Shown: positions 1 to 7,263, numbered from the stretch's first letter. The stretch is 12,781 nt of DNA from CAZIGM01 sp964538675 (GCA_964538675.1 CAZIGM010000048.1:1-12781), one strand, 5' to 3'. Program-made: numbers and translations. The notes: generated from the letters alone by a model not told the origin.

Positions 1-84
1 CATTCGAGAAGTACTCCATCCTAAACCGAATAAGCCAGAACTAATTCTGAATAATGCATCCAAAGTGCCTACGTTCTTTTTCAT
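1..84 (-). CDS. DUF2892 (YgaP-like) small membrane protein, N-terminal fragment
   Basis: The minus strand holds an open frame of 28 codons from an ATG at 84-82 to the window edge, so only the N-terminus is present. It reads MKKNVGTLDALFRISSG followed by LFGLGWSTSRM. The start MKKNVGT.DAL.RI..G, followed by a hydrophobic stretch containing a tryptophan, is the typical opening of DUF2892 inner membrane proteins, short two-helix proteins also found fused to rhodanese domains (YgaP). A purine-rich ribosome binding site GGAGAGAGAT (97-88 on the minus strand) lies 3 bases before the ATG. The gene diverges from yerB. Family assignment rests on pattern recognition of this short fragment; function is unknown. 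Confidence 0.65.
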   Translation of the reverse strand, partial: MKKNVGTLDALFRISSGLFGLGWSTSRM

Positions 85-233
85 TATATCTCTCTCCAAT
101 CGTACTATCTTTTATTAATATATTATTTCAATTTAAAGGAAAATTAATGCTATATATAGAAAGGTAAATAAAGTAAGATGAACTGGTAAGAAACATATAA
201 GTTGTTTTTTTAAGTAAAAGTTCATTTTTTCAA

Positions 234-262
234 TTTACTATGCTAATTTACTGTGATAAAAT
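234..262 (+). promoter_or_regulatory. Candidate sigma-A promoter for yerB-yerC
   Basis: TTTACT (234-239) is followed after exactly 17 bases by TAAAAT (257-262). TG at 254-255 makes an extended -10 (TGATAAAAT). The predicted start would lie about 70 bases before the yerB ATG. The rest of 85-338 is very AT-rich non-coding DNA between the divergent DUF2892 gene and yerB, in which I see nothing else I can support. Confidence 0.5.
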
Positions 263-338
263 TGATAATAATTGGGAAATAGTCAAAATAAGAGTAGAAA
301 TAATAATTGGGACAAAAAGCACAGAAGGGTGATAACTT

Positions 339-1373
339 ATGAAAAAGTTTGTCTACACATTATTGGTCTTTATATTATTAGTTACTCTTGTAGGATGTAA
401 TAATCCAATAAATGAATCAGTAATTGAAGAAGCAGATTTACCGCTGGACGAAGAAGAAATTAGACAGGAGGAACAGATTGAAGAAAATTCACCTCAATAT
501 TTTGCTCCATTAACTGGTTTACCTATAGATGAGGAATTAAATAATAGAATCATTGGGGTAATGGTTAATAATTTATATTTAGCTAGACCACAATCAGGTT
601 TAGATAAGGCAGATATTGTTTATGAAGTATTAGCTGAAGGCATGATTACACGGTTTATTGCCTTTTATCAGAGTCAGCAACCAGATGTTATTGGACCAGT
701 TAGAAGCACAAGACCATATTATATAGATATAATTAATGGTTTTGATGGGGTTATTGTTCATTGTGGTGCAAGCTACGCTGCTTATGATGTATTAAGAAAT
801 AAGTCATTACCTTATTTAGATGAGATAACTAACTCTGGCAATACTTTTTGGAGAGTTGATTTTAGGCAACAACCTCATAATGTTTATACAAGCTATGAAA
901 AAATAATTACAAATATGAAAAGCAAAGGATATAGTGAAGTAGGGTATATTCCATCCTTTATATTTTTTGATGATAATCAGATTATTGAAGGGAGTTCTGC
1001 CACAAACGTAAAAATAGACTATTATTCAGATTATCATATTGAGTACGTATTTAACAATGAAACGGAATTATATTATCGCAATGTTAATGGTGAGATGCAT
1101 ACTGATTTAGAGACTAATGAACAATTAACAGCTATGAACATATTAGTCGTAAGAACTGATCATAAGGTTATAGATAGTGCAGGAAGATTAGAAATAGATG
1201 TATATGGTCCTGGAGAAGGATATTTGTTTCAAAAAGGTGTAGTAAATATAATTACATGGGAGAGAAAAGATGGTGTGATTAGAGCTTATATTGATGGTCA
1301 AGAACAAGCTCTATATCCAGGTCAAACATGGGTAATGGTTGTACAAAATCGCACTCCTATTTCTTATCAGTAA
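339..1373 (+). CDS. yerB: YerB-like lipoprotein, DUF3048 family
   Basis: A 344-residue secreted lipoprotein. The N-terminus is Lys-Lys, a hydrophobic helix, then the lipobox LVGC with the lipid-accepting Cys at residue 20. An acidic linker (about 21-50) follows, then the DUF3048 region. That region starts with YFAPLTGLP (54-62) and includes RPQSGLDKADIVYEVLAEG (83-101) and a GPVRSTRPYY motif (119-128). The C-terminal part (about 205-344) corresponds to the second DUF3048 domain, ending in the WVMVVQ strand. The size is close to B. subtilis YerB. The start ATG has the ribosome binding site AAGGGTGA (325-332). It lies upstream of yerC as in Bacillus. The biochemical role of the family is not established; it is anchored on the outer face of the membrane. 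Confidence 0.87.
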   Translation: MKKFVYTLLVFILLVTLVGCNNPINESVIEEADLPLDEEEIRQEEQIEENSPQYFAPLTGLPIDEELNNRIIGVMVNNLYLARPQSGLDKADIVYEVLAEGMITRFIAFYQSQQPDVIGPVRSTRPYYIDIINGFDGVIVHCGASYAAYDVLRNKSLPYLDEITNSGNTFWRVDFRQQPHNVYTSYEKIITNMKSKGYSEVGYIPSFIFFDDNQIIEGSSATNVKIDYYSDYHIEYVFNNETELYYRNVNGEMHTDLETNEQLTAMNILVVRTDHKVIDSAGRLEIDVYGPGEGYLFQKGVVNIITWERKDGVIRAYIDGQEQALYPGQTWVMVVQNRTPISYQ

Positions 1374-1394
1374 AAAAGTAACTATGATATATGT

Positions 1395-1425
1395 AAAATA
1401 CCTAACAAATATGTTAATGTATTTT
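1395..1425 (+). other. Inverted repeat between yerB and yerC
   Basis: AAAATAC (1395-1401) pairs with GTATTTT (1419-1425), and inside it TAACA (1403-1407) pairs with TGTTA (1412-1416) around an AATA loop. This gives 12 base pairs with a small internal mismatch. It ends 5 bases before the yerC ribosome binding site. It is all A/U apart from two G-C pairs and has no real T tail, so it is a weak attenuator, an mRNA-processing site, or only AT-rich coincidence. Confidence 0.35.
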
Positions 1426-1444
1426 CTGAGAGGTGAAGAAAAAA

Positions 1445-1741
1445 ATGCCGTATGATAAATTAAAAAGTAAGTCAATCGACTTATTATTTGAATCAATTTT
1501 AAATCTTGAAACTTTAGAAGAGGCTTATAAATTTTTTGATGATATTATGACTGTAAATGAAATTGCATCTTTAGGACAACGATTACAAGTTGCTCAGATG
1601 TTAACAAAAGGGTATACTTATCATCATATAGAGGAAGAAACAGGGGCAAGCACAGCAACTATTTCTAGAGTAAAAAGAAGTTTAAATTATGGTAATGATG
1701 GTTTAAAAATAGCATTAGAACGAGTTAAAAGTAAAACATAG
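1445..1741 (+). CDS. yerC: YerC/YecD family TrpR-related DNA-binding protein
   Basis: A 98-residue helix-turn-helix protein of the TrpR-like YerC/YecD family. The N-terminal half is helical (LLFESILNLETLEEAYKFFDD). The family signature NEIASLGQRLQVAQML (38-53) is followed by the helix-turn-helix GYTYHHIEEETGASTATISR (56-75) and the conserved tail VKRSLNYGNDG. I place the start at ATG 1445. The site AGGTGA (1431-1436) lies 8 bases before it, whereas an in-frame GTG at 1433 falls inside that site and would add four residues. It probably forms one transcription unit with yerB, 71 bases upstream. Target genes are not predictable from sequence. The stop codon overlaps the first bases of a palindromic terminator that was later duplicated by an insertion. 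Confidence 0.9.
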   Translation: MPYDKLKSKSIDLLFESILNLETLEEAYKFFDDIMTVNEIASLGQRLQVAQMLTKGYTYHHIEEETGASTATISRVKRSLNYGNDGLKIALERVKSKT

Positions 1742-1760
1742 GAGTAGTATAACTACTCCT
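1740..1760 (+). repeat. Left copy of 21-bp palindromic direct repeat (old yerC terminator stem)
   Basis: A perfect palindrome: AGGAGTAGT, loop ATA, then ACTACTCCT. It overlaps the last two bases of the yerC stop codon. An identical 21-base copy lies at 2067-2087, and the bases outside the copies differ, so the repeat unit coincides exactly with the palindrome. This left copy has lost the T tract a terminator needs and is followed by CAGAGAG instead. It is read here as a target-site duplication made by the 306-bp insertion. Confidence 0.85.
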
Positions 1761-1790
1761 CAGAGAGTTGACAAAGTCAATAAAATTATA

Positions 1791-1941
1791 GGCTGTTGAA
1801 AATGGGTGTTTAAAGTATTTGTAGTTTTAAAGCTACAAAACTTTTAGGTATGATAATAGTGGTAGGAACGGAGCTTACATAGATGTAAGTGAGTACCAGA
1901 GATTTATGTAGTAACGAAGAAATTGGACATTTTCAACTGCC
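1791..1941 (+). repeat. Repeat unit A1 with inverted ends and conserved hairpin core
   Basis: The ends GGCTGTTGAAAATG (1791-1804) and CATTTTCAACTGCC (1928-1941) are inverted repeats with one mismatch in 14. The right part carries the family core GGAACGGAGCTTAC, loop, GTAAGTGAGTACC (1865-1897), with the inner stem CTTACAT/ATGTAAG. After it come GTAACGAAGAAAT and GGACATTTTC. The left arm is unlike the other copies: it contains an extra hairpin in which AAAGT-A-TTTGTAG pairs with CTACAAA-ACTTT (about 1812-1843). Confidence 0.7.
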
Positions 1942-1944
1942 TGA

Positions 1945-2066
1945 CAGACTGAAGAAAATGTACTAGTTCAAGGCACGTTAAAATCGAGGAACGGAGCTTA
2001 CTTTAACGTAAGTGAGTACTGGAGGTTTTAACAGTAACGAAGAAATAGGGCTTTTTCTACAGTCTG
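1945..2066 (+). repeat. Repeat unit A2, 122 bp, inverted-repeat element
   Basis: The ends are CAGACTGAAGAAAATG and, on the other strand, CAGACTGTAGAAAAAG (14 of 16 match). Internal order: left arm (TACTAGTTCAAGG), stem arm GTTAAAA, core GAGGAACGGAGCTTACTTTAACGTAAGTGAGTAC, stem arm TTTTAAC, then AGTAACGAAGAAAT and the right end. It has the same length and layout as the inverted copy at 9558-9679. The left arm and core are nearly identical to that copy, while the stem arms differ in sequence but still pair. Confidence 0.8.
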
Positions 2067-2091
2067 AGGAGTAGTATAACTACTCCTTTTT
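2067..2091 (+). terminator. Rho-independent terminator, right copy of the duplicated palindrome
   Basis: The 9-bp perfect stem AGGAGTAGT/ACTACTCCT with loop ATA runs directly into a T tract (2087-2091). This is the original yerC terminator, now 326 bases downstream of the yerC stop because of the insertion. It lies only 42 bases before the pcrB start codon. Confidence 0.75.
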
Positions 2092-2115
2092 GATTATGTG
2101 AATCTTATAAAATTT

Positions 2116-2122
2116 AAGGTGG
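2116..2122 (+). promoter_or_regulatory. Ribosome binding site that decides the pcrB TTG start
   Basis: AAGGTGG lies 10 bases before TTG 2133. The nearer ATG at 2125 is only 2 bases away and opens a three-codon frame (Met-Glu-Phe-stop), so the TTG is the supported start. Confidence 0.6.
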
Positions 2123-2132
2123 ATATGGAATT

Positions 2133-2867
2133 TTGAGAAATTTAATTGCAAATTTCAAACATATTTTTAAGCTTGATCCAAATAAATCATTAACTGAAGA
2201 ACAAATTCAATTAATATGTCAGTCAGGTACTGATGCAATAGTCGTTGGTGGAACTTTAGGAGTAACTTATGATAATGTAGCTCGATTATTAAAAAAAATT
2301 CGTAAGAATTCGATTGTAGCAATTCAAGAAATATCTGATGTGAATTCAATTGTACATGGTTTTGATTATTATTTTATACCGTTAGTACTTAATGCTCAAG
2401 ACCCTGATTGGATAATAAATGCTCATCAGAAAGCTATTAAAAAATATGGTGAACTTATAAATTGGGATCAAGTTTTAGTTGAAGGATATGTAGTTTTAAA
2501 TGATAAATCATCAGTTGCCAAATTAACAGCTAGTAAAAACGACTTAACAATTGATGATGTATTGGCTTATGTAACAATTGTTGACAAAATGTTGAAGCTT
2601 CCTATTCTATACATAGAGTATAGTGGTATGTACGGAAATACTGATTGGATTAGAGATATTAAGTATTCAGTAAATAACTCTCAAGTTTTTTATGGTGGCG
2701 GTATTAATTCATTCGACAAGGCTAGGGAAATGGCTAATTATGCTGATACAATAATTGTTGGAAATGTTATATACGAAGATTTTAACTTAGCTTTACAAAC
2801 AGTAATAAATAAAGAAAAACAAATTATTAACAACACTGACAAAATAGATAATAAAAAACTGATATAA
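2133..2867 (+). CDS. pcrB: Heptaprenylglyceryl phosphate synthase PcrB
   Basis: A 244-residue TIM-barrel prenyltransferase of the GGGP/HepGP synthase family. Known members in Bacillus join heptaprenyl diphosphate to sn-glycerol-1-phosphate, making an ether lipid precursor at the membrane. Family landmarks: KHIFKLDPNK (9-18), SGTDAIVVGGTLGVT (31-45), YYFIPLVLN (79-87) with a following DPDWI, EGYVVLN (117-123), LYIEYSG (159-165), the phosphate-binding FYGGGI (186-191) and ADTIIVGNVIYEDF (204-217). The N-terminus aligns in length with B. subtilis PcrB only if the TTG at 2133 is used. About 15 Lys/Asn-rich residues extend past the usual C-terminus. It lies directly upstream of pcrA, as usual, but is cut off from yerC by the insertion and a terminator. 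Confidence 0.93.
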   Translation: MRNLIANFKHIFKLDPNKSLTEEQIQLICQSGTDAIVVGGTLGVTYDNVARLLKKIRKNSIVAIQEISDVNSIVHGFDYYFIPLVLNAQDPDWIINAHQKAIKKYGELINWDQVLVEGYVVLNDKSSVAKLTASKNDLTIDDVLAYVTIVDKMLKLPILYIEYSGMYGNTDWIRDIKYSVNNSQVFYGGGINSFDKAREMANYADTIIVGNVIYEDFNLALQTVINKEKQIINNTDKIDNKKLI

Positions 2868-2868
2868 T
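2860..2868 (+). promoter_or_regulatory. Candidate extended -10 promoter for pcrA-ligA
   Basis: TGATATAAT is a perfect extended -10 element that overlaps the pcrB stop codon. The -35 region is poor, as is common when TGn is present. Initiation around 2875 would give a leader of about 70 bases before the pcrA ATG and would make pcrA-ligA transcription independent of pcrB. Confidence 0.4.
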
Positions 2869-2946
2869 AAAAGAGTGATTAATAATTAAAGTACTTTTCG
2901 TAACAAATCTAACTACAATATTTTTAATATCTGAAAGGTGGACAAT

Positions 2947-5121
2947 ATGGAAAAATTACATGGGGCTGATATATTTAAGGACTTGAACACAGAACAAAAA
3001 ATTGCAGTAGAAACTATTGAAGGTCCTTTACTTATTTTGGCAGGTGCTGGAAGCGGCAAAACAAAAGCTTTGACTCATCGCATTGCTAATATTCTTAATA
3101 ATGGAACAGCTCCATGGAGTATTCTAGCTATTACGTTTACAAATAAAGCAGCGAGAGAGATGAAACAACGAGTAATTGAATTAATTGGTTTAGAGGCTAA
3201 TAACATATGGATATCTACTTTTCATTCTATGTGTGTAAGTATCTTAAGAAAAGATATTCATCATTTAGGCTATTCTAAAAGCTTCACAATCTTAGATACT
3301 ACTGATCAATTAAATGTTATTAAACAAATAATGAAAGAACTAAATATTGATATAAAGAAATTTGAGCCAAAAGCCATTTTATCAACAATCAGCAATGCAA
3401 AAAATGAACTTAAGACACCAGATTTGTATGGAAAACTAGTAGGAGATTTCTTTCAACAATTAGTTCTAGAAGTATATGAAAAATATCAAGCACGTTTAAA
3501 AGTAAATAATTCTGTTGATTTTGATGACTTAATAATGTTAACCGTGCAATTATTTCAAAAATCTCCAGAGACATTAGAATTTTATCAAAGAAAATTTCAA
3601 TATATTCATATAGATGAATATCAAGATACAAATAGAGCACAATATATGCTTGTTAAAATGCTAGCAGATTATCATAAGAATATTTGTGTTGTTGGTGATA
3701 CTGATCAATCAATATATAAGTGGCGTGGAGCGGATATTGGAAATATTTTGTCTTTTGAAAAAGACTTTCAAAATACAAAGGTCATTCTTTTGGAGCAAAA
3801 CTATAGGTCAACCAAGAATATTTTAACAGCTGCAAACGCTGTAATAAAAAATAATGCAAAAAGAAAGAAGAAGAATCTTTGGACGGAAAACCCTATTGGT
3901 AATCAAATTAATCTTTATAGAGCAAGCAATGAACATGAAGAAGCATATTTTATAGCTGAAAAAATACTTAGTGGAGTAAAGGATAATAGAGAGTATAAAG
4001 ATTACTCAATTCTTTATAGAACAAATGCACAAAGTCGAATAATAGAAGAAGTGCTTATTAAATCTAATATTCCATATAAGATATTTGGTGGAATAAAATT
4101 CTATGATAGAAGAGAAATTAAAGATATTATGGCATATATGAGATTAATTGTTAATCTTGATGATGATATAAGTTTAAGACGTGTAATAAATACTCCAAAG
4201 CGAGGAATTGGAACAACAACGTTAGAAAAAATTGCTGAGTATGCAGCTTCTCAAGGAGTATCTATTTTTAGTGCGATTAAGGTAGTAGATTTTATTGGAT
4301 TAGGTGCTAGCACAAGTAATAAAGTGAGTCAGTTTGCTGAATTGATTATTAATCTAAGTCAATTAAAAGATAGTTTAAGTGTTACGGATATTACAGAGAA
4401 AATATTAGTTGAAACAAATTATATTGAAGAATTAAAGAAGGAAAAAAGCCTCGAGGCTGAGAGTAGAGTTGAAAATATAAGGGAATTATTATCTGTAACC
4501 ATGGAATTTGAAAAAAATAGAGAAGATGCGACACTTGAAGACTTTCTAAGTGATGTCGCATTAGTAAGTGATATTGATCAAGTAGAAGGAGAGAGTGATA
4601 ATATTGTAACCTTAATGACACTTCATAGTGCTAAAGGGTTAGAATTCCCAGTTGTTTTCATTACTGGTCTTGAGGAAGGAATATTTCCGCACAACAGGGC
4701 ATTAATTGATGAAGAAGAGATGGAAGAGGAAAGAAGATTAGCTTATGTTGGAATAACTAGAGCTGGACATGAATTAAATATTTCAAATGCAGCAACTCGT
4801 ATGTTGTTTGGCAGAAATCATATGAATGCCTCTTCGCGTTTTATCTCTGAATTACCTGATGATTTAATTTTTGATGTAAAAAAAGAAGAAAGAAAAGCAC
4901 GAAGTATCAAAAAAAGCACTTCTTTGGATAATCACAAAAATGCACCAAATTCATTTAATTGGTCAGTTGGTGATAAAGCTAATCATAAAACATGGGGCGT
5001 AGGTGTAGTTGTTTCAACTAAGAATGATGGTGATAATCTTGAATTACAAATAGCGTTCTCTCAACCTATAGGGATAAAAAAACTTTTAGCTAAATTTGCT
5101 CCATTGGAAAAGATAGAGTGA
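2947..5121 (+). CDS. pcrA: ATP-dependent DNA helicase PcrA (UvrD/Rep superfamily 1A)
   Basis: A 724-residue 3'-5' helicase for DNA repair, clearing of replication forks and rolling-circle plasmid replication. All SF1 motifs are intact: Q-motif Gln17, Walker A AGAGSGKT (32-39), Ia TFTNKAAREM (63-72), Walker B DEYQD (223-227), III QSIYKWRGAD (254-263), IV LEQNYRST (282-289), V TLHSAKGLEF (558-567), and VI EERRLAYVGITRA (594-606). After a basic linker, the C-terminal Tudor-like segment VGDKANHKTWGVGVVVS (674-690) is the RNA polymerase-binding domain of PcrA. ATG 2947 is preferred over an in-frame GTG at 2938 because that GTG lies in the ribosome binding site AAAGGTGG. ligA follows after 15 bases, probably in the same operon. 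Confidence 0.97.
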   Translation: MEKLHGADIFKDLNTEQKIAVETIEGPLLILAGAGSGKTKALTHRIANILNNGTAPWSILAITFTNKAAREMKQRVIELIGLEANNIWISTFHSMCVSILRKDIHHLGYSKSFTILDTTDQLNVIKQIMKELNIDIKKFEPKAILSTISNAKNELKTPDLYGKLVGDFFQQLVLEVYEKYQARLKVNNSVDFDDLIMLTVQLFQKSPETLEFYQRKFQYIHIDEYQDTNRAQYMLVKMLADYHKNICVVGDTDQSIYKWRGADIGNILSFEKDFQNTKVILLEQNYRSTKNILTAANAVIKNNAKRKKKNLWTENPIGNQINLYRASNEHEEAYFIAEKILSGVKDNREYKDYSILYRTNAQSRIIEEVLIKSNIPYKIFGGIKFYDRREIKDIMAYMRLIVNLDDDISLRRVINTPKRGIGTTTLEKIAEYAASQGVSIFSAIKVVDFIGLGASTSNKVSQFAELIINLSQLKDSLSVTDITEKILVETNYIEELKKEKSLEAESRVENIRELLSVTMEFEKNREDATLEDFLSDVALVSDIDQVEGESDNIVTLMTLHSAKGLEFPVVFITGLEEGIFPHNRALIDEEEMEEERRLAYVGITRAGHELNISNAATRMLFGRNHMNASSRFISELPDDLIFDVKKEERKARSIKKSTSLDNHKNAPNSFNWSVGDKANHKTWGVGVVVSTKNDGDNLELQIAFSQPIGIKKLLAKFAPLEKIE

Positions 5122-5136
5122 GAAAGGATGACATAG

Positions 5137-7155
5137 ATGGACGAAAGGCAAATTAAAGTTAAGCTTGAGAATCTGCGTAATATTATTAACAAGCATAACT
5201 ATGAATATTATGTTTTGGATAATCCGAGTATAACTGACCATGAATACGATTTGCTAATGAGAGACCTTATTAAACTAGAAGAAAATAATCCGGAATTCAT
5301 TACAGATGATTCTCCAACTCAACGTGTCGGAGAAAAACCTTTGGAACAATTTAATAAGGTTGAACACAAAGTACCTTTATTAAGTTTAGGTAATGCCTTT
5401 AATGAAAGCGATATTTTAGAATTTGATCGAAAAATAAAACAGATAATAAAAACTGAAGAAACATATTATATGACTGAATTAAAAATTGACGGCTTAGCTG
5501 TTTCATTGATATATCAGGACGGAATATTTGTCAGAGGAGCTACACGTGGTGATGGTTCTATTGGAGAAGATATTACATTAAATTTAAAAACAATTCGCTC
5601 TATACCATTAAGGTTAAACAAACAAGTTAACATAGAGGTTAGAGGGGAAGCATTTTTACCAAAAAAAGAATTTAAGAGAATTAATAGTATTAAAGAGGAA
5701 AATGATGAACCTTTATTTGCAAATCCTAGAAATGCAGCAGCTGGTTCGTTAAGACAATTAAATCCTAAGGTTGCAGCAAATAGAGCACTTGACATATTTC
5801 TTTATGGAATAGGTTCTTTTGATAATATTAACTTGTTATCACATAGTGATGGTTTGAATTATTTAGAAGAGCTAGGTTTAAAGGTAAATATAGAGAGACG
5901 ATTACATAACAAAATTGAAGGAGTACTTAAATATATAGATGAATGGACCGAAAAAAGATCAACACTTCCTTATGACATTGATGGAATTGTGGTAAAAGTT
6001 GATTCATTAAAACAACAGGAAAAGTTGGGACATACAGCAAAAAGTCCAAGATGGGCGATAGCTTATAAATTTCCAGCTGAAGAAGCAATCACTATTTTAG
6101 AAAATATAGAAGTAAATGTTGGAAGGACAGGAGTTATAACTCCAACAGCAGAATTAAAGCCAGTATTATTAGCAGGGACAACGGTAAAGAGGGCATCTTT
6201 ACATAATGAAGATATCATAAAGGAAAAAGGATTAATGTTAGGTGATTATGTAGTCGTTAAGAAGGCTGGAGATATTATACCAGAAGTTGTTAAAGTGTTG
6301 CCAGAGAGAAGAAAGGGACAGGAAAGAATTTATCACATGCCTACAAACTGTCCTGCATGTAATAGTGAATTAGTTCGTATCGAAGATGAAATAGCTTTAA
6401 GATGTATCAATCCTAAATGTCCTGCACAAATACTAGAAGGAATTATACACTATGTATCAAGAAATGCTATGAATATTGATGGACTTGGTGAAAAGATTAT
6501 AGAGCAGCTTTTCCAGGAAAATTTAGTTTCTAATATTGCTGACTTATATACGTTAAAGAAGGAAGATTTAATTTTATTAGAGAGAATGGGAGAAAAATCA
6601 GTTCAAAATATTCTCAATGCAATTGAAAAAAGTAAAAATAATTCATTAGAAAAACTGATTTTCGGGTTAGGGATAAGACATGTAGGAGCAAAAGCTGCGA
6701 AGATATTAGCAAAAAAGTATAAAACGCTAGACAATTTAATGAATGCTTCTAAAGAGGATTTAATAAGTATAGAGGAAATTGGTCATACAATGGCTAGTAG
6801 CATAAACACCTTTTTTATAAAGAGAGAGGTCCAAGAGATTATAGAGATACTAAAATCTCAAGGTGTTAATATGGTGTATAAGGGAGTATCTTCGGAGGAG
6901 AAAATTAGTGAATCTATTTTTTATAATAAAACAATTGTCTTGACAGGGACTTTAACTCATTTAACGAGAGAGGAAGCTACAGAGGTATTAGAGGATCTTG
7001 GGGCAAAAGTAACAAATAGTGTTACTAAAAATACTGATTTATTAATTATTGGCGAGAAAGCAGGTTCCAAACTTAATAAAGCAAATGAATTAGGAATAAG
7101 GATTTTAAATGAAGAAGAATTAATAAATGAATTAAATAAAAAAACGTTCTATTAA
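5137..7155 (+). CDS. ligA: NAD-dependent DNA ligase LigA
   Basis: A 672-residue, full-length NAD-dependent ligase that seals nicks in replication and repair. Domain Ia (about 1-68) contains the NAD-binding Tyr residues and YDLL. The adenylation domain has the nucleophile Lys116 in LKIDG (115-119), followed by RGDG (137-140), ANPRNAAAGSLRQ (195-207) and DGIVVKVD (282-289). Next come the OB fold (NVGRTGVITPTAEL, 327-340), a four-Cys zinc finger (Cys405, 408, 423, 428), helix-hairpin-helix repeats (about 436-585) and a C-terminal BRCT domain (about 597-668). The ATG has the site AAAGGATG 6-7 bases upstream. No catalytic residue is missing. In many Bacilli camS follows directly; here a reverse-strand gene intervenes. 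Confidence 0.98.
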   Translation: MDERQIKVKLENLRNIINKHNYEYYVLDNPSITDHEYDLLMRDLIKLEENNPEFITDDSPTQRVGEKPLEQFNKVEHKVPLLSLGNAFNESDILEFDRKIKQIIKTEETYYMTELKIDGLAVSLIYQDGIFVRGATRGDGSIGEDITLNLKTIRSIPLRLNKQVNIEVRGEAFLPKKEFKRINSIKEENDEPLFANPRNAAAGSLRQLNPKVAANRALDIFLYGIGSFDNINLLSHSDGLNYLEELGLKVNIERRLHNKIEGVLKYIDEWTEKRSTLPYDIDGIVVKVDSLKQQEKLGHTAKSPRWAIAYKFPAEEAITILENIEVNVGRTGVITPTAELKPVLLAGTTVKRASLHNEDIIKEKGLMLGDYVVVKKAGDIIPEVVKVLPERRKGQERIYHMPTNCPACNSELVRIEDEIALRCINPKCPAQILEGIIHYVSRNAMNIDGLGEKIIEQLFQENLVSNIADLYTLKKEDLILLERMGEKSVQNILNAIEKSKNNSLEKLIFGLGIRHVGAKAAKILAKKYKTLDNLMNASKEDLISIEEIGHTMASSINTFFIKREVQEIIEILKSQGVNMVYKGVSSEEKISESIFYNKTIVLTGTLTHLTREEATEVLEDLGAKVTNSVTKNTDLLIIGEKAGSKLNKANELGIRILNEEELINELNKKTFY

Positions 7156-7223
7156 AAGAACCTTATCAGCCTGTGATTTTGTTGATTGTATCAATACTCT
7201 GATAATATTCTAAAAAGAACGTT
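7143..7223 (+). other. Nested inverted repeats at the end of ligA
   Basis: Three nested pairings centre on one axis: AACGTTCT (7143-7150, last ligA codons) with AGAACGTT (7216-7223); TTATCAG (7163-7169) with CTGATAA (7199-7205); and TTGAT (7182-7186) with ATCAA (7190-7194). Together they form an interrupted hairpin followed by TATTTTAG. It may act as a weak bidirectional terminator between the converging ligA and ytvI-like genes; no clean GC-rich stem with a T tract is visible here. Confidence 0.4.
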
Positions 7224-7228
7224 ATTTT

Positions 7229-7263
7229 AGACTGTATAAGATTTTTAAGCCCTATTTGTTACT
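7229..7263 (-). repeat. Probable degenerate end of the CAGACTG repeat family
   Basis: Read on the plus strand, AGACTGTA (7229-7236), AAGCCCTATTT (7247-7257) and GTTACT (7258-7263) occur in the same order as in the reverse complement of unit A2, with a 6-base longer first gap and a 4-base shorter second gap. The rest of the unit is absent. The stop codon of the adjacent minus-strand gene lies at its edge. Confidence 0.4.

Larger units (their letters stand above)
1761..2066 (+). mobile_element. 306-bp non-autonomous insertion (MITE-like) in the yerC terminator
   Basis: Non-coding DNA lying exactly between the two 21-bp palindrome copies. Its outer ends are imperfect inverted repeats: CAGAGAGTTGACAAAG on the left and, read inward on the other strand, CAGACTGTAGAAAAAG on the right (12 of 16 match). 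Inside are a 30-base left end, a 151-bp subunit (1791-1941) and a 122-bp subunit (1945-2066), each with its own inverted ends. No open frame of useful length is present, so mobility would need a transposase supplied elsewhere. The inward sequences GACTGTAGAAAA and GCTGTTGAAAA resemble ends that I associate with IS1182-type elements; that link is from memory and untested. The insertion would be transcribed as an extended 3' end of the yerC message. Confidence 0.75.

Noticed and set aside
179..228. ATGAACT...AGTTCAT inverted repeat followed by T run as a terminator
   Set aside because: A seven-base AT-rich stem with a loop of over 30 bases, between divergent genes where no transcript needs to end.
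1433..1444. GTG at 1433 as start of yerC
   Set aside because: It lies inside the ribosome binding site AGGTGA and has none of its own; ATG 1445 has ideal spacing and fits the family length.
2938..2946. GTG at 2938 as start of pcrA
   Set aside because: It forms part of AAAGGTGG, the ribosome binding site for ATG 2947.
5514..5795. Minus-strand open frame of 93 codons inside ligA
   Set aside because: It is antisense to the conserved adenylation domain of LigA, with no plausible ribosome binding site or recognisable protein.
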